Source: Deltaproteobacteria bacterium (GTDB taxonomy: Bacteria; Desulfobacterota; Desulfarculia; Adiutricales; Adiutricaceae). From it: a stretch of 32,627 nt of DNA. The stretch lies in NCBI GenBank assembly GCA_031271165.1, contig JAISWF010000144.1, positions 1 to 32,627 on the forward strand, in the 5' to 3' direction. Numbering within the stretch: position 1 is the stretch's first letter; each line of letters opens with the position of its first letter. The notes beneath the pieces are model-generated. The model was given only the letters and a program-made list of their open reading frames with translations. It had not been told where the DNA came from and made no database searches. This document shows positions 7,828 through 17,550 of this stretch, one piece after another. Made by a program: the position numbers and the translations under genes.

Positions 7828-8948
7828 AAGCTAAAAAAAAATTCCCTGGCCGGAAGAATCAAAATAGACGTAAACCTGCTCCGGTTAAAAAAAATCCATT
7901 TGCATCCCAATCAGCTCTTTTACCCTCATCATCAGTTGACAATTTTATGAGTGCCCCGCCCAGCAACGGGGGAGAAACTGATTGGTCTTCAGCCTTTGGC
8001 CATCGGTCGGTTTTACTGGCTGAAACTTTGGAAGCCTTAGCGGTCAAACCCGATGGCTTTTACGTGGATGCAACTTTAGGCGGGGGCGGACACAGTCGGG
8101 CGATTTTGAACTCCCTGGCTCCTGCCGGAAGGCTATTAGCTTTAGATGTTGATCCTGAACCTCTTTTGTGGGCCGAAAAATGGAGTCAAGACGATCCCCG
8201 GTTGAGCCTTAAGCGCCTGAACTTTAAGCATTTGGCCGCCTTTCTAGCTGAAAGCGGCTTGGGCCCGGCTGACGGACTGGTGGCTGACCTGGGAGTAAGT
8301 TCCAGGCAGCTAATCGACGGTCGGCGGGGCTTTTCCTTCGCTGCCGCCGGGCCCCTGGACATGCGTCTGGATCCAGATGGAGAGCTTAAGGCCGTCGATA
8401 TCGTCAACAACTGGAGCGAGCAGGAACTCAAAGACACCTTTTGGCGTCTAGGCGAGGAAAAGTCAGCCGGCCGCCTGGCCAAAGCAATCGTCAATAAGCG
8501 GCAGCAACAGCCCTTCATTGATACGGCTTCCCTCTCCGAACTGGCTAAACTGATCCTCTGGCGTCCAGGCCCGCCACCGAGGATTCATCCGGCCACCAGG
8601 ATGTTTATGGCTCTGAGGCTGGCGGTCAACCAGGAGCTTGAGTCTCTGACCGAATTTTTGACTCAGGCCCGTTGTTGCCTCAAAACCGGCGGCCGGCTGG
8701 TTGTCATTAGCTTCCATTCATTGGAAGACCGCCTGGTCAAACAAACCTTGAGGGGAATCCTTCCAGAGGCGGCACCTAATGGCCGTCGGGCCTCAAGGTT
8801 AGTTCAGCTTGAGGAGCTCAATGGAGCAACGCCAGTTAGCTCAGAGTGGAAACTCTGGCGGAAAAAAGCGGTCAAGCCCTCGGAAGAAGAGCTTTTGACC
8901 AACCCTCGGGCTCGTTCAGCTCGCCTCAGATACGCCGAGGCTATTTAA
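7821..8948 (+). CDS. rsmH: 16S rRNA (cytosine(1402)-N4)-methyltransferase RsmH (MraW) with a basic N-terminal extension
   Basis: GHRSVLLAETLEAL, VDATLGGGGHSRAIL, ADLGVSSRQLID and SFHSLEDRLVK motifs; start overlaps the mraZ stop. Confidence 0.95.
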   Translation: MVKAKKKFPGRKNQNRRKPAPVKKNPFASQSALLPSSSVDNFMSAPPSNGGETDWSSAFGHRSVLLAETLEALAVKPDGFYVDATLGGGGHSRAILNSLAPAGRLLALDVDPEPLLWAEKWSQDDPRLSLKRLNFKHLAAFLAESGLGPADGLVADLGVSSRQLIDGRRGFSFAAAGPLDMRLDPDGELKAVDIVNNWSEQELKDTFWRLGEEKSAGRLAKAIVNKRQQQPFIDTASLSELAKLILWRPGPPPRIHPATRMFMALRLAVNQELESLTEFLTQARCCLKTGGRLVVISFHSLEDRLVKQTLRGILPEAAPNGRRASRLVQLEELNGATPVSSEWKLWRKKAVKPSEEELLTNPRARSARLRYAEAI

Positions 8949-9153
8949 GAAAGCAAATTTAAAATATTTTTATTTTTGCTTAAAATTTATTAGATAATTT
9001 AAGTGATTTATGGTGGTTTTAGGTTGGTTAGGTTTTTGGTTCGAACATGGTTTAGCCAGCCCTTGCCCAGTGATATCGACAATATCTTTCCTAAAGCCCA
9101 CCAATAAGAGCTCCTTGGTAGCCGGCTGGTCCGGCGTCCTTCGCGGAGGGGTG

Positions 9154-9657
9154 ATGAACCAAAATAATCAGGGTCCGGTCATCAGTCGATCGCAGACGAC
9201 AGCCGCCCAGCGGGCTGCCAATCCAACTTGGAAAAGATCAACAGAGCACGTTAAAACCAAAAAGTCTGACCCGACCAATCCTTATTCCCTCTTGGCCGGC
9301 GATACTGATCAGTCCATTGAACCCACTGAAAAACTTGATCATTTGCCTAACCGAGTCTTTGCTTTACTAGCGGCAATTTTGTTTGTTTTTATTTTTGGTC
9401 TCTTGGGCAAGACCACCTTGGCCATGAAGCAAAACCAGCTGGGTCGTGATGTTTCCAATCTGACCAATGAAAAGATCAGACTGACCGAAGTTAATCGTGA
9501 ACTTAAGGCCAACTTAGCCAGGCTGGTCGTTTTTGAGGACCTTGAGGTTATTGCCCGCGAGCATCTGGGTCTGGTTAATCCTCAAAAAGGCCAGATTGAA
9601 ATTATAGATACAAGCAAATATGCATCTGACTCCAATAACAGTGCCCGAGGCTGGTAG
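9154..9657 (+). CDS. ftsL: FtsL-like cell division protein
   Basis: Small protein with one TM segment followed by a coiled-coil region, in the canonical rsmH-ftsL-ftsI position. The ATG at 9154 has GGAGG upstream and is preferred over the ORF-track start at 9010. Confidence 0.7.
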   Translation: MNQNNQGPVISRSQTTAAQRAANPTWKRSTEHVKTKKSDPTNPYSLLAGDTDQSIEPTEKLDHLPNRVFALLAAILFVFIFGLLGKTTLAMKQNQLGRDVSNLTNEKIRLTEVNRELKANLARLVVFEDLEVIAREHLGLVNPQKGQIEIIDTSKYASDSNNSARGW

Positions 9658-9797
9658 CTAGAATTTTGGTGATTTCAAAGATAATTTACGTGGCAATCAC
9701 GTTGGGGTGGCTGTCATTCTAGTTATTAGTCTCTTAATAAAAAGCATTGCTATCTGGCACGATACTATATATGAATAATTTATTATAGGTAATTAAA

Positions 9798-11930
9798 GTG
9801 AAAACTAATAATATAGATTTAAAAAATAGGCTCTTAATTGTTTTAGGCTTTTTCTTGCTGGGCTTTATGTGTGTGCTGGTCCAAGCTTGGCGGCTGCAGG
9901 TTGTTGATAGAGAAGTATTGCTCAATAAGGCCCGTCAGTCGACCATTAGGAGTTATAAGCTCAGTTACGTCCGCGGGGATATTTACGACCGCCACGGCGA
10001 AAAATTGGCCACTTCAGTGGCCGTTGACTCGGTCTTTGCTGATAGCAATTCCATCAACGATATGGGAGAGACTGCCTACCAGTTGTCGACAGCTTTAGAC
10101 ATGGATTATGAAGAACTCAGCGAAAGAATGGAAAGGCTTAAGAACACCGCTTACATTAAGCGTCATTTAAGCTTTGAGGAATCGGTGGTTTTAAGGTCGA
10201 TGAAACTTAAAGGGGTTGGCCTAAAAAAGGAATACCGCCGCGATTATCCCAATGGGACTTTGGCGGCTCACTTGTTGGGTTTTGTGGGCCGCGACGGCAA
10301 CGGGCTTGAGGGGTTAGAGCTGGCCTTAGAGGAAAAATTGGTGGCCGAGCCAACGTCAGTCAGTGTCAAACGTGACGGCTTGGGGAGATTAATATTCGAT
10401 TCCATCGATCAAGTGCTCCAACAGCCTAAAGGGGCCTCGGTCATGCTGACCCTTGATATGAGGATCCAGAACATTGCTGAACGGGAAATTGAAAAGGCTG
10501 TCCTTGAAACTAATGCCGTAAGCGGTATGGCCATGGTCGTTCGGCCGAGTACGGGCGAGATCTTAGCCTCGGCCGTCTATCCCACTTTTGACCCCAACAA
10601 TTATGCGGCTTCGGAAACCTCTACTCGGCGGAACAAAGTTTTGACCGACCCCTTCGAACCTGGCAGTACACTAAAGATTTTTACAGTCGCCGCCGCTTTA
10701 GATGATCAATTAATTGTTCCGGAAGCAATTATTTTCTGCGAAAACGGCCTTTATCAAATTGATGGTCATGTGCCCATCAGAGACACCGGGAGCTATGGGG
10801 ATCTGTCGGTCAGCCAGATTATTGAAAAATCCTCCAACATTGGAGCCTTGAAAATCGGTGAGCGGTTAGGCCCGGTCAGACTCCATCATTACCTGACCAA
10901 GTTCGGGTTTGGGCAGAAAACCGGTCTGAGCTATCCAGCCGGAGAATCAGCTGGCCGCCTGCGCCCGCCAAAGACCTGGCATGTCATTGATGCCGCTAAT
11001 ATCGCCTTTGGTCAAGGACTTTCGGTGACCGCTTTACAACTGGCCATGGCCGTCAGCGCCTTGGCCTACGATGGAGAGCTGATGAGGCCCAATCTGGTTG
11101 CCCGGGTGGTGGACGCTGAAGGCCGGATTATCGAACAGCGGCCTCGTCAAATCGTCCGTCAGGTGGTCTCGCCGTTGGTTGCCAGGCAGGTCATGTCGAT
11201 GATGCGGATGGCGGTTATGAAGCATGGGACCGGTCGGCGGGCTGACATCGCTGAGTATCCAGTAGCCGGTAAGACCGGTACGGCACAAAAATTCCTCAAA
11301 GACACCGGCGCCTATGCGTCTGACAAATACGTGGCTTCCTTTGTGGGAATAGCCCCTTATTCAAACCCCGAGCTTTGCGTTTTAGTGATCTTAGATGAGC
11401 CATACCCTAACTACCACGGCGGTGTCGTTGCCGCCCCGGTTTTCCGGGAAATTATGAGACAATCACTCCCAATTTTGGGGATTCCGCCGGTTGAGGTTAG
11501 TGATGGGGCTGAGGAGTTCGCTCCCCAGTGGCCAACCCTGGAAAAAGCAGCTCCCGGCGCCCCTGGAGTGATGGTAACCGAAAACAGTTACAATCGTATT
11601 GCCATCAATATCAAGAACTCCAAAGGCAATGGCTCGATTCCGGCCTTGGTGGCTGATTCCGGGCACGGACGGGCCGAGCTTGAGTTTGACCGGCCGCTGG
11701 AGTCGGAATTGACCGCTCATTTAAGACTCGCTGAAACCGAAGGCGCCCTCAGTCAAATGCCAGATTTGACTGGATTGACCATGCGGGAAGTACTAGATCT
11801 TCTCAGCAATTACCGGGTGGCCTTGGAATATTACGGAAGCGGGGTAGCCCGTTACCAGGATCCGCCGTTGGGCTCTAAAGTTTCACCAGGGGAAATTGCC
11901 CGGGTGGTCTTTGATCCGGTCTCGCCGTGA
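9798..11930 (+). CDS. ftsI: Peptidoglycan D,D-transpeptidase FtsI/PBP3 with C-terminal PASTA domain
   Basis: SxxK (EPGSTLKIF), SSN and KTGT (GKTGTAQK) motifs; C-terminal PASTA-like segment (MPDLTGLTMREVLDLLSNYRVALEYYGSG). Confidence 0.95.
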   Translation: MKTNNIDLKNRLLIVLGFFLLGFMCVLVQAWRLQVVDREVLLNKARQSTIRSYKLSYVRGDIYDRHGEKLATSVAVDSVFADSNSINDMGETAYQLSTALDMDYEELSERMERLKNTAYIKRHLSFEESVVLRSMKLKGVGLKKEYRRDYPNGTLAAHLLGFVGRDGNGLEGLELALEEKLVAEPTSVSVKRDGLGRLIFDSIDQVLQQPKGASVMLTLDMRIQNIAEREIEKAVLETNAVSGMAMVVRPSTGEILASAVYPTFDPNNYAASETSTRRNKVLTDPFEPGSTLKIFTVAAALDDQLIVPEAIIFCENGLYQIDGHVPIRDTGSYGDLSVSQIIEKSSNIGALKIGERLGPVRLHHYLTKFGFGQKTGLSYPAGESAGRLRPPKTWHVIDAANIAFGQGLSVTALQLAMAVSALAYDGELMRPNLVARVVDAEGRIIEQRPRQIVRQVVSPLVARQVMSMMRMAVMKHGTGRRADIAEYPVAGKTGTAQKFLKDTGAYASDKYVASFVGIAPYSNPELCVLVILDEPYPNYHGGVVAAPVFREIMRQSLPILGIPPVEVSDGAEEFAPQWPTLEKAAPGAPGVMVTENSYNRIAINIKNSKGNGSIPALVADSGHGRAELEFDRPLESELTAHLRLAETEGALSQMPDLTGLTMREVLDLLSNYRVALEYYGSGVARYQDPPLGSKVSPGEIARVVFDPVSP

Positions 11931-13483
11931 AGTTAAAGCAACTGGCCAATAACCTGGGGCTCACAGCCTTGGGAGATACTGACCCGGAAATCTTCGGCAT
12001 TACCGATGATAGCCGTAAGGTTACAGATTGCGACATGTTTGCTGCGGTTAAAGGCACAGCTTTAGATGGTCGCAATTTTATTGGGGCGGCCAAAGATAAC
12101 GGGGCCGCCGCCGTGATTTTAGCGCCCCCTGATCTGGCCGATATCGGTCCTCGGATTTTGACTCAAGGCCCGGAAGCAGACTTCAGACGGTGGTTGGCCC
12201 TGGCGGCCAGGCTTATTTATGGGGCTCCCGATGAAAAGCTCCGTCTGATTGGTTTGACCGGTACCAATGGCAAAAGCACCGTCAGTTATCTCTTGGAGGC
12301 CATCCTGTTGGAGGCCGGCATTTCTACTGGCGTCATTGGGACAGTTGATTTTAGATGGCCGGGCGGACAGACTGAGGCCCCCAATACCACTCCCGAAGGA
12401 CCGCTTCTTTTTAAGACGCTTAATCAAATGGTTAAAAGCGGGTGCCGGGCTGCGGTGATGGAAGTGTCCTCCCACGGCCTTGAGCTGGGACGCATAGCCG
12501 GGCTTAAATTTGAGGCGGCCCTCTTTACCAATCTGACCAGGGACCACCTCGATTTTCACGGTGGGATGGAAGAATATTATTTAGCCAAAAGGCGGCTTTT
12601 TTTTGAACATTTGTCGGCCGACGGCCGGGCCGTAATTTCGGCCGACGATCCTTACGGTCAAAGATTAATTTCCGAAGTCGGAAACCGGGCCATCACTTTT
12701 TCTTTGGGCGCTAAGGCTGACGTCTGCGGGCTTGATTTGACTTTAGGCCGCCAAGGGCTGTCCATGACCGTGGTCGAAGCTGATCGGAAATATCAGGTCC
12801 AGTCTCCGCTTTTAGGGCGCTTTAACGCCTTGAATATACTGGCCGCCTGCGCTTTGGCCAAAACACTGGGCATCGAAATAGACCAAATTCAAAGCGCCCT
12901 GGCTCGCTCAAGTGGGGCTCCAGGGCGTCTGCAGAAAGTGGGCGGAGATTATCTGGCTTTGGTTGATTATGCCCACACCCCGGGGGCACTGGCGACAGCC
13001 TTGGAATCACTAAGGGCTCTGGGGCCGGATCGATTGATTGCTGTCTTTGGATGCGGCGGCGACCGCGACCGGGGCAAGCGGCCGTTGATGGGTGCGGAAG
13101 CCGGAAAATTGGCCGATCTGGCTATTGTGACCTCCGATAACCCTCGGACCGAAGATCCGCTGGCCATTATTGAGGAAGCCTCGATCGGATTAACTGCTCT
13201 GGGTCTTAAGCCGGTTAAGGCAACAGAGCTTGGCCTGGGTTCCGAGGCCAACGATTCGGCCGGTTCGAGGGCTGAACTTAAAGCCAAACTAAAGGATCAT
13301 TTTTTGGTCGTACCTGATCGGCGCCAGGCGATAAGGCTGGCTGTAAATTTGATGGAGCAAGGCGATCTGGTGCTGGTGGCTGGAAAAGGCCATGAGACCT
13401 ACCAGATCATCGGGCGTCAAAAGATCAAGTTTGATGATGTCCAAGAGGTAGCGGCGGCCCTGAAGGAGGCTGGCAGGTTGTAA
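11927..13483 (+). CDS. murE: UDP-N-acetylmuramoyl-L-alanyl-D-glutamate--2,6-diaminopimelate ligase
   Basis: GLTGTNGKSTVSYL P-loop, VSSHGLELGR, and SDNPRTEDP (DNPR meso-DAP specificity motif); GTG start overlaps the ftsI stop (GTGA). Confidence 0.95.
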   Translation: MKLKQLANNLGLTALGDTDPEIFGITDDSRKVTDCDMFAAVKGTALDGRNFIGAAKDNGAAAVILAPPDLADIGPRILTQGPEADFRRWLALAARLIYGAPDEKLRLIGLTGTNGKSTVSYLLEAILLEAGISTGVIGTVDFRWPGGQTEAPNTTPEGPLLFKTLNQMVKSGCRAAVMEVSSHGLELGRIAGLKFEAALFTNLTRDHLDFHGGMEEYYLAKRRLFFEHLSADGRAVISADDPYGQRLISEVGNRAITFSLGAKADVCGLDLTLGRQGLSMTVVEADRKYQVQSPLLGRFNALNILAACALAKTLGIEIDQIQSALARSSGAPGRLQKVGGDYLALVDYAHTPGALATALESLRALGPDRLIAVFGCGGDRDRGKRPLMGAEAGKLADLAIVTSDNPRTEDPLAIIEEASIGLTALGLKPVKATELGLGSEANDSAGSRAELKAKLKDHFLVVPDRRQAIRLAVNLMEQGDLVLVAGKGHETYQIIGRQKIKFDDVQEVAAALKEAGRL

Positions 13484-13484
13484 G

Positions 13485-15047
13485 ATGGCGGCAGGGGAAC
13501 TTAAAAGCGGGCCTGGATTTCGGGGGCTGAAACTTGAGCTGGCTGTGGTGGCCGGTTTTTTGGGCACCGTTGCTGAGTGTACCGATTTGTCCATTAATTG
13601 GGAGGCCAAGGTCTTGGGGGTAACGACTGACAGCCGTAGGGCCGGGCCTGGAGAGCTCTTTGTGGCTTTAAAGGGTGAAAAATTTGACGGTCACGATTTT
13701 GTGGGCCGGGCATTTGAGGCTGGAGCCATGGCCGCAGTCGTGGCCGAAGGTTTCCAGGTTAAACCAAAGTGCGGCCCGTTAATTCGGGTCAAAGATACTC
13801 AGGTTGCCTTTGGCAATCTAGCCAGGCAAGTCAGAAGGCTGGTTAACCCCAAAGTCGTTGCTGTCACTGGCTCGGTTGGCAAAACAACAGTTAAGGATCT
13901 GCTCAGCTCCATCTTTGAGCAGGCCAGTGGGAAAGGAGAGCTCAAGCCCTCCGGCCAAACAAATCTGACTGACTGCGGCCGGTTAGACCAGGCCGATGAT
14001 TCAAACGGCCCGAAGGTGCTTTCTTCGTACGGAAATTTTAACAATCACGTCGGGTTGCCCTTAACCCTTCTTGCCATGGGGCCGCAGACCAAATTGGCCG
14101 TGGTCGAACTGGGCGCCAATCATCACGGTGAGATTGCCGACCTGACCTCTATTTGTGAGCCCGATGTCGGAATAGTTACGGCTATCGGTGAAGCTCATCT
14201 GGAGTTTTTTGGCGATCTCGAAAAAGTGGCCCAAGCTAAAGGTGAGCTTTACCGGGGGCTAAAACCATCGGCCGCCGCCGTGGTTAACATTGAGGAGCCT
14301 CTTTTAAAAAATCAGGCCGAAGGTTTTGGCGGCCGAAAAATATTTTTCGGAAGCCGGGGAACAGGTGCCGACGTTGAAGTAGAAAAAATAAAGGATTTGG
14401 GGTTTGGCGGTCAGAGACTGGCCTTCAGTGGTGCGCTTTTGGGGCAGCGGGCTCCGACGGTGGACTTGGCTCTGTTTGGCGACCACAACACCTTAAATGC
14501 GGCGGCCGCAGCGGCGACGGCCCTGGCCGCCGGGATAAACTGGGAGGATATTGTCGGCGGTTTGGCTAAGGCCAAGCCCGCTCCCGGCCGAATAAACCCG
14601 GCCATAAGCCCCAGCGGCATCTGGGTTTTGGATGATACTTATAATGCCAATCCCACCTCAACCGCAGCTGGACTGAAATTTATTGGCCAGCTGGAATCGG
14701 CCAAAGGCGCAGTGTTAGGCGACATGATGGAACTTGGGGACCAGGCCGAACAATTTCACTGCGAGATCGGTGAGCTGGCTTTTAATAACGGACTTGACCG
14801 GCTGGCAGTGGTCGGCCCCCTGGCTCGTCTTGCGGGTGAGGCAGCGCAAAAGGCTGGAATGCCAGGTCAAAGGGTGGCTTTTTTTGACGATCCCCACAGT
14901 GCGGCCTTATGGATGGCCGGTCAATTAGGTGCCGGTTCAGCGGTTTTAATTAAAGGCTCCAGAGCCATGGCCATGGAGCAGGCTGTAGCCGTATTTTTTA
15001 GTAACCAAAATTTGGGGCCTTGGGCCGACGGGCAGAGAAACGGCTGA
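13485..15047 (+). CDS. murF: UDP-N-acetylmuramoyl-tripeptide--D-alanyl-D-alanine ligase
   Basis: VTGSVGKTTVKDLL P-loop, YGNFNNHVGLPLTLL, ELGANHHGEIADL and DDTYNANPTS motifs. Confidence 0.94.
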   Translation: MAAGELKSGPGFRGLKLELAVVAGFLGTVAECTDLSINWEAKVLGVTTDSRRAGPGELFVALKGEKFDGHDFVGRAFEAGAMAAVVAEGFQVKPKCGPLIRVKDTQVAFGNLARQVRRLVNPKVVAVTGSVGKTTVKDLLSSIFEQASGKGELKPSGQTNLTDCGRLDQADDSNGPKVLSSYGNFNNHVGLPLTLLAMGPQTKLAVVELGANHHGEIADLTSICEPDVGIVTAIGEAHLEFFGDLEKVAQAKGELYRGLKPSAAAVVNIEEPLLKNQAEGFGGRKIFFGSRGTGADVEVEKIKDLGFGGQRLAFSGALLGQRAPTVDLALFGDHNTLNAAAAAATALAAGINWEDIVGGLAKAKPAPGRINPAISPSGIWVLDDTYNANPTSTAAGLKFIGQLESAKGAVLGDMMELGDQAEQFHCEIGELAFNNGLDRLAVVGPLARLAGEAAQKAGMPGQRVAFFDDPHSAALWMAGQLGAGSAVLIKGSRAMAMEQAVAVFFSNQNLGPWADGQRNG

Positions 15048-15048
15048 G

Positions 15049-16128
15049 ATGCTTTATCTTAAACTCTTAGAACTGACCAACGACATTAGTTTTTTTAATG
15101 TTTTTAGGTATATAACCTTTAGGATCATTTTGGCAGCCTTAACTTCCATGTCTTTGTGGTTCGTTTTTGGCAAGATTTTTATCGGAGCCATTAAAAGGTT
15201 CCATATCAGCCAGTATATTCGCACTGACGGACCGCAGTCCCATCATGTCAAAAAAGGGACCCCAACCATGGGCGGGGTGCTGGTTCTGGGTACCAGCTTC
15301 TTTTCATGTCTTTTGTGGTGCGATTACCAAAGTGCGCTTGTTCGGCTCATGTGGGCAGTAACGTTTCTTTTCGCTCTTATCGGCTTTCACGATGACTATC
15401 TTAAAATTAAAAGGCGGCGCAACGAGGGGTTGACCGGCCGTCAAAAACTTTTTTTTCAGAGTATCTTTGGGATGGCAGCCGGCTTGGCCCTTTACCTGAG
15501 TCCCGGTTACAACCCGGCCTTAACGGTCCCATTTTTTAAGGGTCTAATTTTAAACTTAGGCGTAGTTTACATATTTTTCGCCGCTTTGGTCCTGGTGGGC
15601 ACCTCCAATGCCGTGAATCTAACCGATGGTTTGGATGGACTGGCCATCGGACCAATTATTTTTGCCGCCGGAACCTACATGATATTTGCTTACTGTGTCG
15701 GTAATGCGGTGATTGCCCGGCATCTTCAGCTGGCTCCGGTTCCGGGGGCAGCCGAGGTGGCGGTGGTCCTGGCTTCTTTGATCGGAGCGGGTTTGGGTTT
15801 TCTGTGGTTTAACACTTATCCGGCCCAAATATTTTTGGGCGACGTTGGCTCACTATCTTTGGGCGCCGCCCTGGGTGTAGCCGCCCTGATTGTCAAACAG
15901 GAAATCCTATTGATTCTGGTCGGCGGAATCTTTGTCATTGAGGCCGTATCAGTCATCATGCAGGTCGGATTTTTTAAGGCCACCCGGGGCCGGAGGCTCC
16001 TGCGGATGGCGCCGCTTCACCACCACTTTGAACTAAAAGGCTGGGCTGAACCTAAAGTCATTGTTCGTTTTTGGATTATCGCTATTGTTTTGGCTTTGGC
16101 CGGACTTTCAACCCTCAAACTCAGATAA
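15049..16128 (+). CDS. mraY: Phospho-N-acetylmuramoyl-pentapeptide transferase
   Basis: KKGTPTMGG, DDYLKI, NAVNLTDGLDGLA, FLGDVGSLSLG and APLHHHFELKGW motifs; multi-pass membrane protein. Confidence 0.96.
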   Translation: MLYLKLLELTNDISFFNVFRYITFRIILAALTSMSLWFVFGKIFIGAIKRFHISQYIRTDGPQSHHVKKGTPTMGGVLVLGTSFFSCLLWCDYQSALVRLMWAVTFLFALIGFHDDYLKIKRRRNEGLTGRQKLFFQSIFGMAAGLALYLSPGYNPALTVPFFKGLILNLGVVYIFFAALVLVGTSNAVNLTDGLDGLAIGPIIFAAGTYMIFAYCVGNAVIARHLQLAPVPGAAEVAVVLASLIGAGLGFLWFNTYPAQIFLGDVGSLSLGAALGVAALIVKQEILLILVGGIFVIEAVSVIMQVGFFKATRGRRLLRMAPLHHHFELKGWAEPKVIVRFWIIAIVLALAGLSTLKLR

Positions 16129-16147
16129 ATCAGATTTAGAGGTAACT

Positions 16148-17539
16148 TTGAGTAATTCAGTTGATAGAATCCCACAACTGGTAAGTCCTTCGGTCCGCTG
16201 TTTGGTGATGGGGGCTGGTCTGTCTGGTGAAGCGGCCACTGAGCTTTTGCTGGGTCTAGGAGCCCAGGTAACAGTTTCAGATCGGCGGAGCCACGAGCAG
16301 TTAGGCCCGGTGGTTTCAAGGCTTCAAGCTTTGGGAGTTAGATTTATCGACGAGGACAGTGCTTTCCGGACGATTTTAAATTTTGATCTGGTGATTACCT
16401 CACCCGGCGTCGCCAAAAATCATCCGGTCATGGAAAAAGCCAGAAAACTTTCGATTAAAGTCGTTGGCGAGATTGAACTGGCATTTAGATACCTTGATAT
16501 CCCTGTAATTGCTATTACCGGAAGCAATGGCAAGACCTCAGTGACCGAGCTTACAGGTCATATCTTGCATCAATGCGGGCTCAAAGTCTTTGTCGGCGGC
16601 AATATTGGCAATCCTTTGGCCCGGTTTGTCAGTGACAAAATCAAGGGCTCAGCCCCTGAAGCCGACTGGGCGGTATTGGAAATCTCAAGTTTTCAGCTGG
16701 AGACAATAGAATATTTTAAAGCCCGGGCAGCGGCCTTTTTAAATCTGACCCCCGATCATCTGGACCGCCATGAAACATTGGCTGAGTATCTGAAAATGAA
16801 AAGCCGGGTTTTTAACCGGCAGGACCGCAAAGATCTGGCGGTCTTCAATTTAGACGATGAGTATGTTAAAAATATAGCTGTAAATTCAACGGTTTTTGGA
16901 TTTTCTCGAACCAAAAGACCAGATTTTGGTGCTTTTGGCCACGATGGACTTATTGAGGTGGTTAAAGGTTCGGAACTTTTGGCCCAGGCTCATTGGTCAG
17001 AATTTCAGCTTTCCGGCGGCCATAACATGGAAAACGTCATGGCCGCAGTGGGACTGGCCGGGGCCGCCGATCTTAGTGCTGCCGAGGCCTTAAAGGCGGC
17101 CAAGAGTTTTGTGGCTGGCAATCACCGGCTTAAGACCGTTGCTGAAATTGACGGAGTGCTTTATGTCGACGACTCTAAAGGCACCAACGTCGGGGCAGTG
17201 GCTGCCGCTATTGAGAGTTTCCAAAGGCCGATCATCCTTATCCTGGGCGGTCGAGATAAAGATCTTGATTTTCAATATCTGGTGCCTTACGTCCAGGCAA
17301 GAGTTAAAAAGCTGATTTTAATTGGGGAATGCCGCCAAAAAATCAGGCGAAGCCTGGGACATTTGGTTCCGACCGAGGAGGCCGAGTCTATGGCCGAGAC
17401 AGTTAGTTTGGCTCAAAAATCTTCCCAAAGAGGCGATGTCGTCCTCTTAAGTCCGGCTTGTGCGAGTTTTGATATGTTCCGTGATTATAAAGAACGCGGA
17501 GATGTTTTTGCCGGTGAAGTCAAAAAATTAAAGGGATAG
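16148..17539 (+). CDS. murD: UDP-N-acetylmuramoylalanine--D-glutamate ligase
   Basis: AITGSNGKTSVTEL P-loop, GGNIGNPL, NLTPDHLDRH, YVDDSKGTN and LSPACASFDMF motifs. The TTG at 16148 with GAGGT upstream is preferred; the ORF-track start at 16061 would overlap mraY extensively. Confidence 0.92.
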   Translation: MSNSVDRIPQLVSPSVRCLVMGAGLSGEAATELLLGLGAQVTVSDRRSHEQLGPVVSRLQALGVRFIDEDSAFRTILNFDLVITSPGVAKNHPVMEKARKLSIKVVGEIELAFRYLDIPVIAITGSNGKTSVTELTGHILHQCGLKVFVGGNIGNPLARFVSDKIKGSAPEADWAVLEISSFQLETIEYFKARAAAFLNLTPDHLDRHETLAEYLKMKSRVFNRQDRKDLAVFNLDDEYVKNIAVNSTVFGFSRTKRPDFGAFGHDGLIEVVKGSELLAQAHWSEFQLSGGHNMENVMAAVGLAGAADLSAAEALKAAKSFVAGNHRLKTVAEIDGVLYVDDSKGTNVGAVAAAIESFQRPIILILGGRDKDLDFQYLVPYVQARVKKLILIGECRQKIRRSLGHLVPTEEAESMAETVSLAQKSSQRGDVVLLSPACASFDMFRDYKERGDVFAGEVKKLKG

Positions 17540-17550
17540 AGTGAGTAACA

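Noticed and set aside
9753-9772. Possible sigma54 promoter (TGGCACG) upstream of ftsI
   Set aside because: The -24 half matches but no GC-containing -12 element follows at the right spacing (TATAT instead of TTGCA).
12119-12559. 146-aa minus-strand ORF antisense to murE
   Set aside because: Fully within a conserved CDS, no domain features and no supporting start context.
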